A stretch of DNA of 64,000 bases from Elusimicrobiota bacterium (lineage in GTDB: Bacteria > Elusimicrobiota > Elusimicrobia > UBA1565 > UBA9628), in NCBI GenBank assembly GCA_016194705.1, contig JACQAZ010000041.1, positions 124,001 through 188,000 of the forward strand, given 5' to 3'. The notes under the pieces are model-generated. The model made no database searches. It was not told the origin of the DNA and saw nothing but the letters and a program-made list of their open reading frames with translations. The translations under genes and the position numbers were made by a program. Below, in pieces: positions 42,250 to 50,616 of the stretch; the first letter of the stretch is position 1, and each line of letters opens with the position of its first letter.

Positions 42250-44916
42250 CTAGGGCGCCGCGGCGTCCTTGAGGCCGGCGTTCCACATCTCGAAGTACTT
42301 GCCCTTGCGGGCCAAGAGCTCCGCGTGCGTGCCGGATTCCGCGATGCGCCCGCCGTCGAGCACGAAGATCTTGTCGACGTTCTGCACGGTGGTGAGGCGG
42401 TGGGCCACGATGACCGTCGTGCGGCCCTTCATGAGCTTCTCGAGCGCCTTCTTGACGGAGCGCTCGGTCTTGTTGTCGAGGGCCGAGGTGGCCTCGTCGA
42501 GGAACAGGATCCTCGGGTCGCGCAGAAGGGCGCGCACGATCGCGATGCGCTGGCGCTCGCCGCCGGAAAGCGAATTGACGTCCGTGTCGAGGCCCTGCGG
42601 GTGGGTCTTGCGATCCAGAATAAAGCGGGCCTGCGCGGCCTCGATGGCGGAGCGCAGGCGCTCCTCGCCGGCGTCTGGCTGGACCGCGACCAAGTTGGCG
42701 CGCACGCTCCCCCGGAAGAGGCCCCCGTCCTGGGGGACGATGGCCAACGCGCCCGTGAGGCTTGCGCGCTTGACGTCCCTGAGGTCGCGGCCGTCGACGA
42801 AGACGCCGCCCCGTTGAGGATCGTAGAGGCGGGCCATGAGGCGGATGATGGTGCTCTTGCCCGAGCCCGTGCCGCCGACGAAGGCCGCGGACTGGCCGGG
42901 CTCAATAGTGAAGCTCAGGTCGTCGAGCAGAGGGGTCTTGCCGTCGTAGCTGAAGCCGACATTCTTGAACTCGATGCGTCCCTTGACCGCGCCGAGATCG
43001 GCTGCGTCGGGCGAGTCTGCGATCTCGGGCTTCATCGCGAGCAGCTCGAGCACGCGCTGGGTGCCGCCGTCGGCGGTCTTGTACTTGGTCCGGTCCTCGC
43101 TCAGGCCCTCGATGGAGCCCGCGTAGCCCAGGGCGTAGGACTCGAGCGCGAGGATCGTGCCCACGGAGGGATGCCCGTAGCGGAACAGCGTCCAGGTGCA
43201 CAGCCCGACGATCAAGAGCTTGGTCGAAAAGTCGCCCAGCGAGCTCAGCAGCACGTGGTACCACGACTCGACCCTCGAGCTTTTCTCGCCGATGCCCTTG
43301 AGCTCTTCGGCCGACTCCTCGAAATGGGCCGCGACGCGGTCCTCGATGCCGAAGATTTTGACCGCCTCCATGATCGAGAAGGCGTCGGCGGCGTAGCCGA
43401 TCATCTTGGCGCGTTTGTTCATGTAGCGCTCGTTGATGCGCTCGAAGAGGTTCGAGACCTTGGTCGTGAGCACGGCGAAGAGCGGCAGGGAGGCCATGAC
43501 CATGAGCGCGATGCGCCAGTCCGTCGAGAGGAGGACCGCCGAGTTGAACAGCAAGGAGAGGAGGTGGTAGGGCAAAGTGAAGGGGACGTGCACGTTCTTG
43601 GCCTCGAGCTGGGTCACGTCCTCGGAGAGCCGCGGCGAGAGCTCGGAGGGCTTGACCGTGTGGTGGAACCCCATCGAGAGCGAGGCCAGATGCTTGAAGA
43701 GGTGGGTCCTGATGTCCTTGACGAGGCGTATGCCCGTCAGGCTCGTCGTCAGGGTGTGCCCGAGCTCGACGGCCGAGTAGACGAAGCTCGAGAACATCGT
43801 CAGGAACAAAAAGGAAAGGTAGGGGACCAGGGCTTTGGGGATCGCGTCGCCGCCGGCGGCGTCGATCACGCGGCCCGTGAAGTAGCCGATGCCGATGAAG
43901 AGAACGGCGTCGAAGATCAGCAGGGCCCGAGCCTTTCGGATGGCGCCGCGGTACTTGTCGACGAAAGGGCGCACCGCATCGTCGCCGCGCATCATCGACG
44001 GTATGCTCGTGACGAACTCCTTGGCGTCGGCCGCGACCACGGCCGCGCCCTGCCAAATGCTGCGGGGCACCTTGGGCAGGGGGGCTTCTTCCTGCGCATC
44101 CTGCTCGGTCTTCTTGGGGTTGCGAATGTGGTAGAGCTCGTGCTCGGCGATCAGGGCCCTGTCGGCATAGGGAAGCTTGGCGACGATCTTGGAGTTGTGG
44201 GCGAAATAATAGACCTGGTTTCGGGAGCGGCCCGGGTGCGCGACGAGGTCGAGCGGAGCGTCGACGCCGGCCCGGGCGGCCAGCGCCTTGGCCTTGAGGC
44301 GGAACTCTTTCTTCGTGAGTTCGATCACGTAGACTTTCGTGCCGGAGGCCTCGTAGGTCCCTTGCGGATCGTAGACGGGATAGTCCTTGGTCCCCGGGGC
44401 GATGAGCCTCGCCTTGCGGGCGGTGAAGGCCGAGGCGATGATCGGGTTGACGACCTCCTTGTGCTGAGGGACGGTCAGCTCCTCCTCGGAGAGGCGCATC
44501 GCGGCGGGCGGGCCGTCGCTCGTCATGCGGTGTTCGAGCTCCGTGCCCGCGCCGCTCTGCGCGTCGGAGGCGCCGGGGTTCGCGGGCCCGGAGATCGCCT
44601 CGGCTCCCTCGCCGATCTGTTGGAGCCTCGCTTGGAGCGCCGCGTCGGGCGCGGACGGCGCGGCCTCGGGGGCCGCCCGCGGTTCGACGACGGGCAAGGA
44701 AGGGACCTCGAGCGCGGCCGTCGGCGGAATCTCGGGCAGGCGGACCGACTCGAGGCGCGCACCGGTCTCGGGGATGGAAGTCAGCGGCAGGCGCAGGCTC
44801 GAGGAGGGGAGCGCGCGGATCTGCTCGGCCACGGCGGGAGCGGCGGCGCAAACGCCGGCGCCGCAGGCAAGGTTGGCGCTGATGGCGAGCGCGATGAACT
44901 TCCTGGCCGAACCCAT
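42250..44916 (-). CDS. ABC exporter (permease-ATPase) with an N-terminal exported HExxH domain
   Basis: 888 residues. Residues 1-26 look like a signal peptide (MGSARKFIALAISANLACG), followed by a Pro/Glu-rich region and then a domain (about 140-290) with H259-E-L-Y-H263 in IAEHELYHIRN, a zinc-peptidase-like motif. Residues about 330-630 are the six-helix type I exporter permease (LLIFDAVLFIGIGYF, LVPYLSFLFLTMFSSFVYSA, RIALMVMASLPLFAVL). The ATPase has Walker A GGTGSGKST with Lys687, signature LSGGERQR, Walker B ILFLDEATSAL and switch HRL. It should form a homodimeric exporter of lipids or peptides. The HExxH extension is unusual; without a third ligand identified, its catalysis is unproven. 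A TATGAT box lies at 44928-44933. Confidence 0.88.
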   Translation of the reverse strand: MGSARKFIALAISANLACGAGVCAAAPAVAEQIRALPSSSLRLPLTSIPETGARLESVRLPEIPPTAALEVPSLPVVEPRAAPEAAPSAPDAALQARLQQIGEGAEAISGPANPGASDAQSGAGTELEHRMTSDGPPAAMRLSEEELTVPQHKEVVNPIIASAFTARKARLIAPGTKDYPVYDPQGTYEASGTKVYVIELTKKEFRLKAKALAARAGVDAPLDLVAHPGRSRNQVYYFAHNSKIVAKLPYADRALIAEHELYHIRNPKKTEQDAQEEAPLPKVPRSIWQGAAVVAADAKEFVTSIPSMMRGDDAVRPFVDKYRGAIRKARALLIFDAVLFIGIGYFTGRVIDAAGGDAIPKALVPYLSFLFLTMFSSFVYSAVELGHTLTTSLTGIRLVKDIRTHLFKHLASLSMGFHHTVKPSELSPRLSEDVTQLEAKNVHVPFTLPYHLLSLLFNSAVLLSTDWRIALMVMASLPLFAVLTTKVSNLFERINERYMNKRAKMIGYAADAFSIMEAVKIFGIEDRVAAHFEESAEELKGIGEKSSRVESWYHVLLSSLGDFSTKLLIVGLCTWTLFRYGHPSVGTILALESYALGYAGSIEGLSEDRTKYKTADGGTQRVLELLAMKPEIADSPDAADLGAVKGRIEFKNVGFSYDGKTPLLDDLSFTIEPGQSAAFVGGTGSGKSTIIRLMARLYDPQRGGVFVDGRDLRDVKRASLTGALAIVPQDGGLFRGSVRANLVAVQPDAGEERLRSAIEAAQARFILDRKTHPQGLDTDVNSLSGGERQRIAIVRALLRDPRILFLDEATSALDNKTERSVKKALEKLMKGRTTVIVAHRLTTVQNVDKIFVLDGGRIAESGTHAELLARKGKYFEMWNAGLKDAAAP

Positions 44917-44990
44917 GACCGCGCCAGATCATACCTCTGTGCCTCGGCCGCGGATAGTAAAGAAAGACCTAGTGCGGATGAGGCAAAAGA

Positions 44991-45006
44991 CCCAGCGCGC
45001 GCTGGG
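44991..45006. repeat. 16-bp perfect palindrome between divergent genes
   Basis: CCCAGCGC-GCGCTGGG, in the intergenic region between the minus-strand ABC exporter and the plus-strand SGNH gene, 22 bases upstream of the latter's -35 box. It is a possible operator; no T-run follows, so a terminator is less likely. Confidence 0.4.
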
Positions 45007-45028
45007 CCCTTGATGACATCCCTCGGTC

Positions 45029-45057
45029 TTGACGCGCGCCGGTTTGGGGGTCACACT
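45029..45057 (+). promoter_or_regulatory. Promoter of the SGNH gene, leader module copy D
   Basis: TTGACG (45029-45034), 17 bases, CACACT (45052-45057), then CTCGGGT and GTG 45065: the same geometry as modules A to C. The -10 box is poor, yet the arrangement is conserved. Confidence 0.6.
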
Positions 45058-45064
45058 CTCGGGT

Positions 45065-46111
45065 GTGAAACGGGCGGCGGGGACGAGGCGGGCCGAGATT
45101 CCTTCGATGGTCTTTATGGCGGCGGTCGGATGCGCGGTCTTTCTCGCCGGCTCCGAGATCCTGACCCGCGCGTTCGCCGTCGACGCGCTGGTGATGAGGC
45201 CGCTGCTGTACTATCAGAGCGCCGACCTCGAGGCGCACCGGCCCTCGGAGGATCCGGACCGGCTTTACGAACTGCGGCCCGGCGTCCGCGTGGTCTTCGA
45301 CACGGACGACCGCGCCGTCAGCCCGACGCCGAATCCCGCGCCGCGTCCGTACCGCACGGTGACGGTCAATTCCCTGGGTTTTCGCGGCGATGAGCGCCCT
45401 GCCGCCAAGCCGAAAGGGACTTTCCGGATCGTCTGCCTGGGGAGCTCCAACACCTATGGGGCGCTCGTCAACGACTCCGAGACCTATCCGGCCGCGCTGG
45501 AAAGGCTGCTCAACGCCCGCGGGAAGCGGCGCTATGAAGTGTGGAACGCGGGCGTCAGCGCCTATACGCTGCGTCAGATCGCCGGCGCGGGCAAGGAGAT
45601 TCTCCGGAGGTACGATCCGGATCTCCTGATCGTCCAGCATTTCAACATGGGCCGCCGCGCATTCCTTTTCGGGCGGCCGGTCCTGGGGTTTTTCGACCGA
45701 GACCCGGGCCTTTACGAGGAGAACTTCGCGGTGCTCCCTTGGCGCGCGACCCGGTGGGGGACGGCTCTTCTGCGTCATTGGAGGTTCTACCGCGCCGTCG
45801 TGGCCGCGGTCAACCGGTTCTCGAAGCCCGTCGACGCGACACCGGCGGCGGAGGACGCCGTCAACAATCTTCCGTTCCTCGAGTTCTGCCGCGGCGCCCG
45901 CCGCCGGGTCCCGATCGTGCTGTTGTTGAGCGTAGGCGCCCGCGCGGACCCGCGCTTCGTGCCGGAGGGGATGAAGATCATTGAGCTCGGGAAGAAGTTG
46001 CCGCCGGGCACCGTCTGGGAGTACGGGAAAATCCATCCCACCGCGACGGTGTATCGCTGGTACGCCGAGACGATCATGAAGTCGCTGCGGGAGTTCGGCT
46101 TTCTATTTTGA
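45065..46111 (+). CDS. Membrane-anchored SGNH-hydrolase-like protein (GDSL / AlgX-like)
   Basis: 348 residues from the leaderless GTG 45065. The first 17 codons align gap-free with the leader peptides of modules A to C. Residues about 15-35 form a membrane anchor (MVFMAAVGCAVFLAGSEIL). The SGNH blocks follow: VTVNSLGFRGDE, block I IVCLGSSNTYGALVNDSETY with Ser in GSSNTY, VWNAGVSAYTLRQI (block II/III region), PDLLIVQHFN, and IHPTATVYRWYAETI with the catalytic-type His; the usual Asp three residues before that His is not seen. Such proteins hydrolyse or transfer acyl groups on envelope polysaccharides or lipids. Twelve bases separate it from the methylase-like gene downstream, suggesting an operon. 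Confidence 0.8.
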   Translation: MKRAAGTRRAEIPSMVFMAAVGCAVFLAGSEILTRAFAVDALVMRPLLYYQSADLEAHRPSEDPDRLYELRPGVRVVFDTDDRAVSPTPNPAPRPYRTVTVNSLGFRGDERPAAKPKGTFRIVCLGSSNTYGALVNDSETYPAALERLLNARGKRRYEVWNAGVSAYTLRQIAGAGKEILRRYDPDLLIVQHFNMGRRAFLFGRPVLGFFDRDPGLYEENFAVLPWRATRWGTALLRHWRFYRAVVAAVNRFSKPVDATPAAEDAVNNLPFLEFCRGARRRVPIVLLLSVGARADPRFVPEGMKIIELGKKLPPGTVWEYGKIHPTATVYRWYAETIMKSLREFGFLF

Positions 46112-46123
46112 TATAAAGGAAGG

Positions 46124-46789
46124 ATGATCAGGATTTGCGGGCTGGGCGTCAATCCGCCGGCCGAGACGACCCTCGAGACCCTCCAAGTTCTCGGCGCCTG
46201 CCGCGTCGTTTACTGCGACTTGGCCGATCAGAAGACCTTCGGGTGGCTCAAGGACTATTGCCGAAAGGTCGAGCGCCCGAAGTCGGCGGCGCAGGTCGTG
46301 GCGGCGGCCAAGATCAAGGGGGATGTCGGGCTGGCGGTTTGGGGACACCCCCAATTCTCGAGCGAACTGGCCCGCCAAGTCCAGCTTCAAAGCCGCAAGG
46401 CCAAGATCCCCTACCAGGTGATCGGCGCCATCTCGCCGATCGGCAGCGCGTTTGCGCGCTCGGTCAGCTTCCTCGGCGGCGACTACGGTTATCAAGGCAT
46501 ACAAGCCTACGAACTCGAGACCCTTCTCGCGGACTCGAAGGTCCTCACGACCCGACTGCCGCTGGTCGTTTACGCCGAGTCGGCGCCGCGGGCGCGTTGG
46601 AAAAAGCTGTTCGAGCTCCTGAGGGAACGCTACCCCAAGGACCAGGAAGTCAGGCTTTACCCCGTCGGCGGACGGGAGAGGATCGCGCTGGCCGCCCGCA
46701 TCGATGGCGCCGCCCTCGACGGCGGCGTCGTGCTCGTGCCCGCCCCGATCGCGCCCGCTATCGGCCGCGAAGAGCGCGCGCGGCTTTGA
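46124..46789 (+). CDS. Stand-alone tetrapyrrole-methylase-like (TP-methylase superfamily) protein
   Basis: 221 residues from ATG 46124 behind the ribosome site AAGGAAGG. It consists only of the methylase-like domain found at the C-terminus of the TPR fusions: MIRICGLGVNPPAETTLETL, VVYCDLADQKTFGWL, GLAVWGHPQFSSELARQV, YQVIGAISPIGSAFARSVSF and a C-terminal YAESAPRARWKKLFELL. The glycine-rich first strand and the GHP loop are intact. Short for classic cobalamin-pathway enzymes (about 240-260), and no cobalamin genes are near. Its last 32 bases overlap the convergent metallopeptidase-like gene. Substrate unknown. Confidence 0.8.
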   Translation: MIRICGLGVNPPAETTLETLQVLGACRVVYCDLADQKTFGWLKDYCRKVERPKSAAQVVAAAKIKGDVGLAVWGHPQFSSELARQVQLQSRKAKIPYQVIGAISPIGSAFARSVSFLGGDYGYQGIQAYELETLLADSKVLTTRLPLVVYAESAPRARWKKLFELLRERYPKDQEVRLYPVGGRERIALAARIDGAALDGGVVLVPAPIAPAIGREERARL

Positions 46790-47996
46790 GCAGCTCCCGG
46801 TCCTTGGCTTTGGCCAGGATTTGATCGAGGGCTTGACGCAATCGCGCCTCCTTGGGCGCGGGCCCCGTTCCGCTCGCCGCGGCCGAGGAAAAGGTCAGCG
46901 GGCGGCGCGGCGGGGCGGCAGTCGGGAACACGGCCACCAGGTCGGGGTAGAAGTCGGCCAGAGTGGGGTAGCGCTGGCGCGAGCTCTCGTAGACTTGAAG
47001 CCGTTCGAGCATCGCCCTCAGGTATGGGTACTTCGTCTCGTCTTCGAAGCGCAGCTGCTCGGCGGCGTCGTCGTCTCCGAACTCGCGCGCGATGAGCCGG
47101 ATCATGACCGCCCTGACGACGTGCTCCTTGACGCACTGCCGCCACTCCCCATAGCAGCCCCAGCCGTATCGGCGGGAAAGGGTCGCCGAGCTCAGGGCGA
47201 TGTCTTGCGCAAAGAGGTCTCCGAGGATGTCGAGGATGCCGTGCCCGGACTCATGCCAGAGGGTGCCGGGCACGCGAGAGGACCAAAAATCGACGCTGGA
47301 GCCGGAAGAGATCGCCGGACCTATGACGGAGGTGATCTCCATGGAGCCGTCGTCGAGTTCGGCGACGTTGTTGGCCATCCCCCCGGGGGCGTCGAATGGA
47401 GACAAGACGACGCCATAGCGGCCGAAGAGCCGGAGGCCGGCATAGGCCTCGATCTTTCCGAGATAATCGGTGCGCTCGACGGCGGCGCGAAAAGCCGACA
47501 CCTCCGGCTCGAGGAGCTTCGCGGAGGATGCGAAGAACTCCCCGAAGCGCGCGTCCGCCGAGAACAACCGGAGGCCGGCCAGCCAGGACTCCAGCCCTGC
47601 GCGCCCGCCCGCCCTGTCCTGGAGCGCGTAGGGCATCGCCAGGCGTTCCTCGAGACCGTCCGGCGGCGAGAGCTTCAGCAGGACCTGCTCCCGATCGCTG
47701 AAGTGGAAGGCCTTCAGGGCCGAAGCGGAGCCGGACCTCAAGGCGGCGTGCTTGCGGTGGGCGGCGAAGCGCCGCTGGACTTCCTTGAAATAGGGGAGGT
47801 CGCGCAGGTAGGGCAGGTCGCGGCGGACGAAGCCTTGGGGGTCGCTGGCGGCGGGGCTCAAGAACTGAACGACGCCCGCCAGTTCGATGCGGGGATCCCG
47901 GCCGACGCTGATGGCGCGCGCTTGCTGAGCCTGCGCGGGTCCGGGCCAAACCGCGAGCATGCCCGCCAGACCCGCGGCCCGAAAGTCTATTTTCAG
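46758..47996 (-). CDS. Secreted HExxH metallopeptidase-like protein (possibly DUF4932-type), probable CTG start
   Basis: A single copy of the peptidase-like domain: DPRIELAGVVQFL near the N-terminus, FGRYGVVLSPF, then LWHESGHGILDILGD with H248-E-x-x-H252, and 40-50 residues later CVKEHVVRAVMIRL, whose Glu is a candidate third zinc ligand. It ends with YPTLADFYPDLVAVFP. The first ATG (47960) gives a poor signal peptide without positive charge. CTG 47996, five bases after GGAG and in frame, gives MKIDFRAAGLAGMLAVWPGP, a normal signal peptide. I therefore prefer CTG, with ATG 47960 as the fallback. Two further genes at 50.6-56 kb share the domain. Proteolysis is inferred from the motif only. Confidence 0.75.
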   Translation of the reverse strand: MKIDFRAAGLAGMLAVWPGPAQAQQARAISVGRDPRIELAGVVQFLSPAASDPQGFVRRDLPYLRDLPYFKEVQRRFAAHRKHAALRSGSASALKAFHFSDREQVLLKLSPPDGLEERLAMPYALQDRAGGRAGLESWLAGLRLFSADARFGEFFASSAKLLEPEVSAFRAAVERTDYLGKIEAYAGLRLFGRYGVVLSPFDAPGGMANNVAELDDGSMEITSVIGPAISSGSSVDFWSSRVPGTLWHESGHGILDILGDLFAQDIALSSATLSRRYGWGCYGEWRQCVKEHVVRAVMIRLIAREFGDDDAAEQLRFEDETKYPYLRAMLERLQVYESSRQRYPTLADFYPDLVAVFPTAAPPRRPLTFSSAAASGTGPAPKEARLRQALDQILAKAKDRELLKAARALRGR

Positions 47997-48019
47997 AGGA
48001 ACTCCGTGATTTTCGATCG

Positions 48020-48048
48020 ATTATAACAGAATCAGCCGTCGACGACAA
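48020..48048 (-). promoter_or_regulatory. Promoter of the metallopeptidase-like gene
   Basis: Minus strand TTGTCG (48048-48043), 17 bases, perfect TATAAT (48025-48020). The transcript would start near 48013 and includes the GGAG at 48005-48002. Confidence 0.65.
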
Positions 48049-48098
48049 CGGGTCGGGACGCGCCGCTCTTGCCGCGGTTTTGATACAATCGAAGCGGT

Positions 48099-48905
48099 AT
48101 GGCGGCGAGCCTGGCCCGCAAGAGGGTCCTCGTGACCGGAGGCACCGGCTTCATCGGGTCGTGCCTCGTCAAGCGCCTGGCCGCGGCGCAGGCCGAGGTC
48201 CACTTGCTGGTCAGGAGCACGTCGAACGGAGGGCGCCTCGGCGCGCTCTGGGACCGAGTCGCCCGTCATGTCGGAGACCTGGGCGATTCGGCGTCGTTGG
48301 CCGAGTGCGCGCGCAAGAGCGGAGCCGAGTTCGTCTTCCATCTGGCCAAGGACCGCGACCGCCCTTCTTTCGAAAAAGAAGCGGCGGCCACCCTGCGCTT
48401 GGCGGCCGCGCTCAGAGCTCAAGCGCCTGGATTGAAGCGTTGGGTTAGAACGGCGCACGCCGTGCGCGAGCGCTACGGCCGCGGCGCCGACGCCGCCCTG
48501 TGCGAAGCCGTCGCGCGCCTGCATCCCCTGCCGGTGGTCACTCTCGAGCTCTTCTCGGTCTACGGCCCGGGCCAGGACCCCGGCGATTTCCCCAAGGCGG
48601 AGGAGGGGTGGAAGGACTTCGTCTTCGTCGAGGACGTAGCACATGCCTACGAGCTCGCGGCCTGCGCGCGCGGCGTCGCCGGAGCGAGCTTTCAGATCGG
48701 CTCCGGGCGCCTCACGCCGCAATCGTTCGCCGCCGCCTTGATTTCCGGGCGCAAGCCCGCGAAGGCTCGCCGCTCGGCCGGCGGCCACCCCGCCGACACC
48801 TCGGCGGCGCGCGAACGCCTCGGCTGGGCTCCACGGACGAGCCTTGAAGACGGGCTTGCGCAGATGGTTAAATGGTGGCGTGCGAACCAAGGCCGGGGTC
48901 GCTGA
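48099..48905 (+). CDS. Extended SDR (NAD-dependent epimerase/dehydratase-like) with a degenerate active site
   Basis: 268 residues from ATG 48099, nine bases after an extended -10 box TGATACAAT. The N-terminal nucleotide-binding motif is VLVTGGTGFIGSCLVKRL (residues 9-26). Later landmarks are FVFHLAKDR, VVTLELFSVYGPGQDP, FVFVEDVAHAYELA, and RLGWAPRTSLEDGLAQMVKWW at the end, all as in nucleotide-sugar epimerases. The region that should contain YxxxK reads RYGRGADAALCEAV, without the catalytic Lys. It may therefore bind a nucleotide sugar without classic catalysis. It overlaps the start of the TPR-methylase gene by 26 bases. Confidence 0.8.
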   Translation: MAASLARKRVLVTGGTGFIGSCLVKRLAAAQAEVHLLVRSTSNGGRLGALWDRVARHVGDLGDSASLAECARKSGAEFVFHLAKDRDRPSFEKEAAATLRLAAALRAQAPGLKRWVRTAHAVRERYGRGADAALCEAVARLHPLPVVTLELFSVYGPGQDPGDFPKAEEGWKDFVFVEDVAHAYELAACARGVAGASFQIGSGRLTPQSFAAALISGRKPAKARRSAGGHPADTSAARERLGWAPRTSLEDGLAQMVKWWRANQGRGR

Positions 48906-50616
48906 CTCGGAACGCCGCAGGATGAGTTGCTGGCTCGGGGTCGCGCCCGGGCCTCGAGGCGGACCCTCCAGAGCCCCCCGGACCTTGGCCGAGCGCGGGG
49001 AGGCGGCGCTTTTGCGCGGAGACCACGCCGCCGCGCAGGCCGACCTCGACGCGGCGCTAGCAAAGGACCCCAAGGACGCCTGGTCCTACGCCGCGCGCGC
49101 GGCGCTCTTGTTCCAGGGGGGGCGCTACGAGGAAGCCCGCCGCGACGCGGAGTCATTCTCGCGCCTCAAGCCGGCCTCGCCGGCGGGCCCGGCGATGAGG
49201 GCCCTGCTCTGCGCGCGCGAGGGCGACCGCGCCAAGACCCAGCGCTGGCTCGACGAGGCCGTTGCCCGAGGCGGCGCGGGCTGGGCGCGGGCCCTGCGCG
49301 GGACCATGCTCGCGCGTTGGGGCCAGCTCGACGAAGCGCGCGCCGATCTCGACGCCGCCGCGGCGGCCGAGCCGGGGCCTTGGGTGCTCGCCGAGCGGGC
49401 CGACGTGCTCAATCGCCTCGGATTTTTCTGGCTCGCGCTCAAGGACCTGGACCGGATGAGGGCGCTGCTGCCGGGCGATCCCGAGGCCGACGTCCGCGCG
49501 GCGAGCATCCATCTCGACCAGGCCCAGTACAAAGACGCCGCCGCTCGGCTCTCTCGAGCCATCGGCCGGCGGCCGAAAGACCCCGACCTCTACCGCCGGC
49601 GGTCGCTCGTGGCTTTCGTGCAGGGCCGGCCCGCGGACTGCCTGCGCGACATCCAAAAGGCCTGCGCGCTCGCTCCGGCCGACCCCAAGCTCCGGCAGGA
49701 GCTCATCCGCGGTCTTATCGTCTGCGGACGGGACGGCGCCGCGCAGGAAGCCATCGACTCCTCCTCCTTGTCGGAGGCGGAGCGGGAGTTCTCGCTGGGC
49801 TACCTGCGCTGCCGGCAGGGGCGCTTCGCCGAGAGCCGGTGCCATTTCGCGGGCGCGGCCTCGCGCCCGGCGGAACTCGTGGCCAAGGCCTCCTTTTACG
49901 CCTTGGTCGCCCGCAGCCTGGAGGCCGCGCCCCGGCCCGCGCGTCCCAAGGGACAGGAGCTTCTGATCATCGGCCTGGGCTATCGCCAGCCCTTTCAGGT
50001 GACCCGCGAGGCCCTGGCGCAGCTCGTCGGCTGCGAGCTGATCTACAGCAACCTCTCCGACACCGCCGTGGCCGATTTCTTGGGCCTGTTTCCCATCCCG
50101 ATGCGGGCGATCGTTTTCCGCCGGGCCGACCAGGACGCGATCAAGTGCGCGCGCGACGTCATGCCCGGCTTCGACAGGGTCCGGTGCGTGGCGGTCGTCA
50201 CGCGCGGGCATCCTCTCTACTACGGGAGGCTGGCCTACAGGCTCGCCAACATGTGCCGCCGCCGCGGCATCGCGGTCCGCGTGCCGCCCTCGGTCTCGAT
50301 CGCCGACGCGATCCCGAGCCTTGCGGGCGCCGAGCGCGGCCCGGCCGGGGGCCTGCAGGTGCGAAATTCCGACGACCTCGAAGGCGTCGACCGCCGGCTG
50401 CCTTTGGTGCTATATAATTTCGCGGCGCGCGGGCAGTGGCGCGTCGAACTCTGCCGGCGGCTGGCGGGCTCCTACCCGGCGGCGCATCCGGTCACCGTCT
50501 TGGCGGGATCGGGCGACCGGGAGTTCGCGCCCAACACCGTGCCTCTAGCCAAGCTCGCGCCGGTGCTCTCGAAGGCCGACGAAGCGGTCACGATCCTGGT
50601 GCCCGCGGCGCGATGA
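48880..50616 (+). CDS. TPR protein fused to a tetrapyrrole-methylase-like domain
   Basis: About 578 residues if it starts at the leaderless GTG 48880, six bases after TTAAAT; ATG 48922 is an alternative. TPR repeats occupy about 25-340 (LAERGEAALLRGDHAAAQAD, LDEARADLDAAAAAEPGPWV). The methylase-like domain starts near 360 with ELLIIGLGYRQPFQVTREAL, followed by VVTRGHPLYYGRLAYRLANM, VPPSVSIADAIPSLAG and a C-terminal VTVLAGSGDREF that parallels LAGSGDKEQE in the 30.4-kb paralogue. No signal peptide. It is coupled to the triple metallopeptidase-like gene through ATGA at 50613-50616. Confidence 0.82.
   Translation: MRTKAGVADSERRRMSCWLGVAPGPRGGPSRAPRTLAERGEAALLRGDHAAAQADLDAALAKDPKDAWSYAARAALLFQGGRYEEARRDAESFSRLKPASPAGPAMRALLCAREGDRAKTQRWLDEAVARGGAGWARALRGTMLARWGQLDEARADLDAAAAAEPGPWVLAERADVLNRLGFFWLALKDLDRMRALLPGDPEADVRAASIHLDQAQYKDAAARLSRAIGRRPKDPDLYRRRSLVAFVQGRPADCLRDIQKACALAPADPKLRQELIRGLIVCGRDGAAQEAIDSSSLSEAEREFSLGYLRCRQGRFAESRCHFAGAASRPAELVAKASFYALVARSLEAAPRPARPKGQELLIIGLGYRQPFQVTREALAQLVGCELIYSNLSDTAVADFLGLFPIPMRAIVFRRADQDAIKCARDVMPGFDRVRCVAVVTRGHPLYYGRLAYRLANMCRRRGIAVRVPPSVSIADAIPSLAGAERGPAGGLQVRNSDDLEGVDRRLPLVLYNFAARGQWRVELCRRLAGSYPAAHPVTVLAGSGDREFAPNTVPLAKLAPVLSKADEAVTILVPAAR

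Noticed and set aside
40885..45393. A 1502-codon open frame on the plus strand
   Set aside because: It is antisense to the TPR gene and the ABC exporter, whose minus-strand motifs (Walker A, signature, TPR repeats) are unambiguous. Long antisense frames are expected in high-GC DNA.
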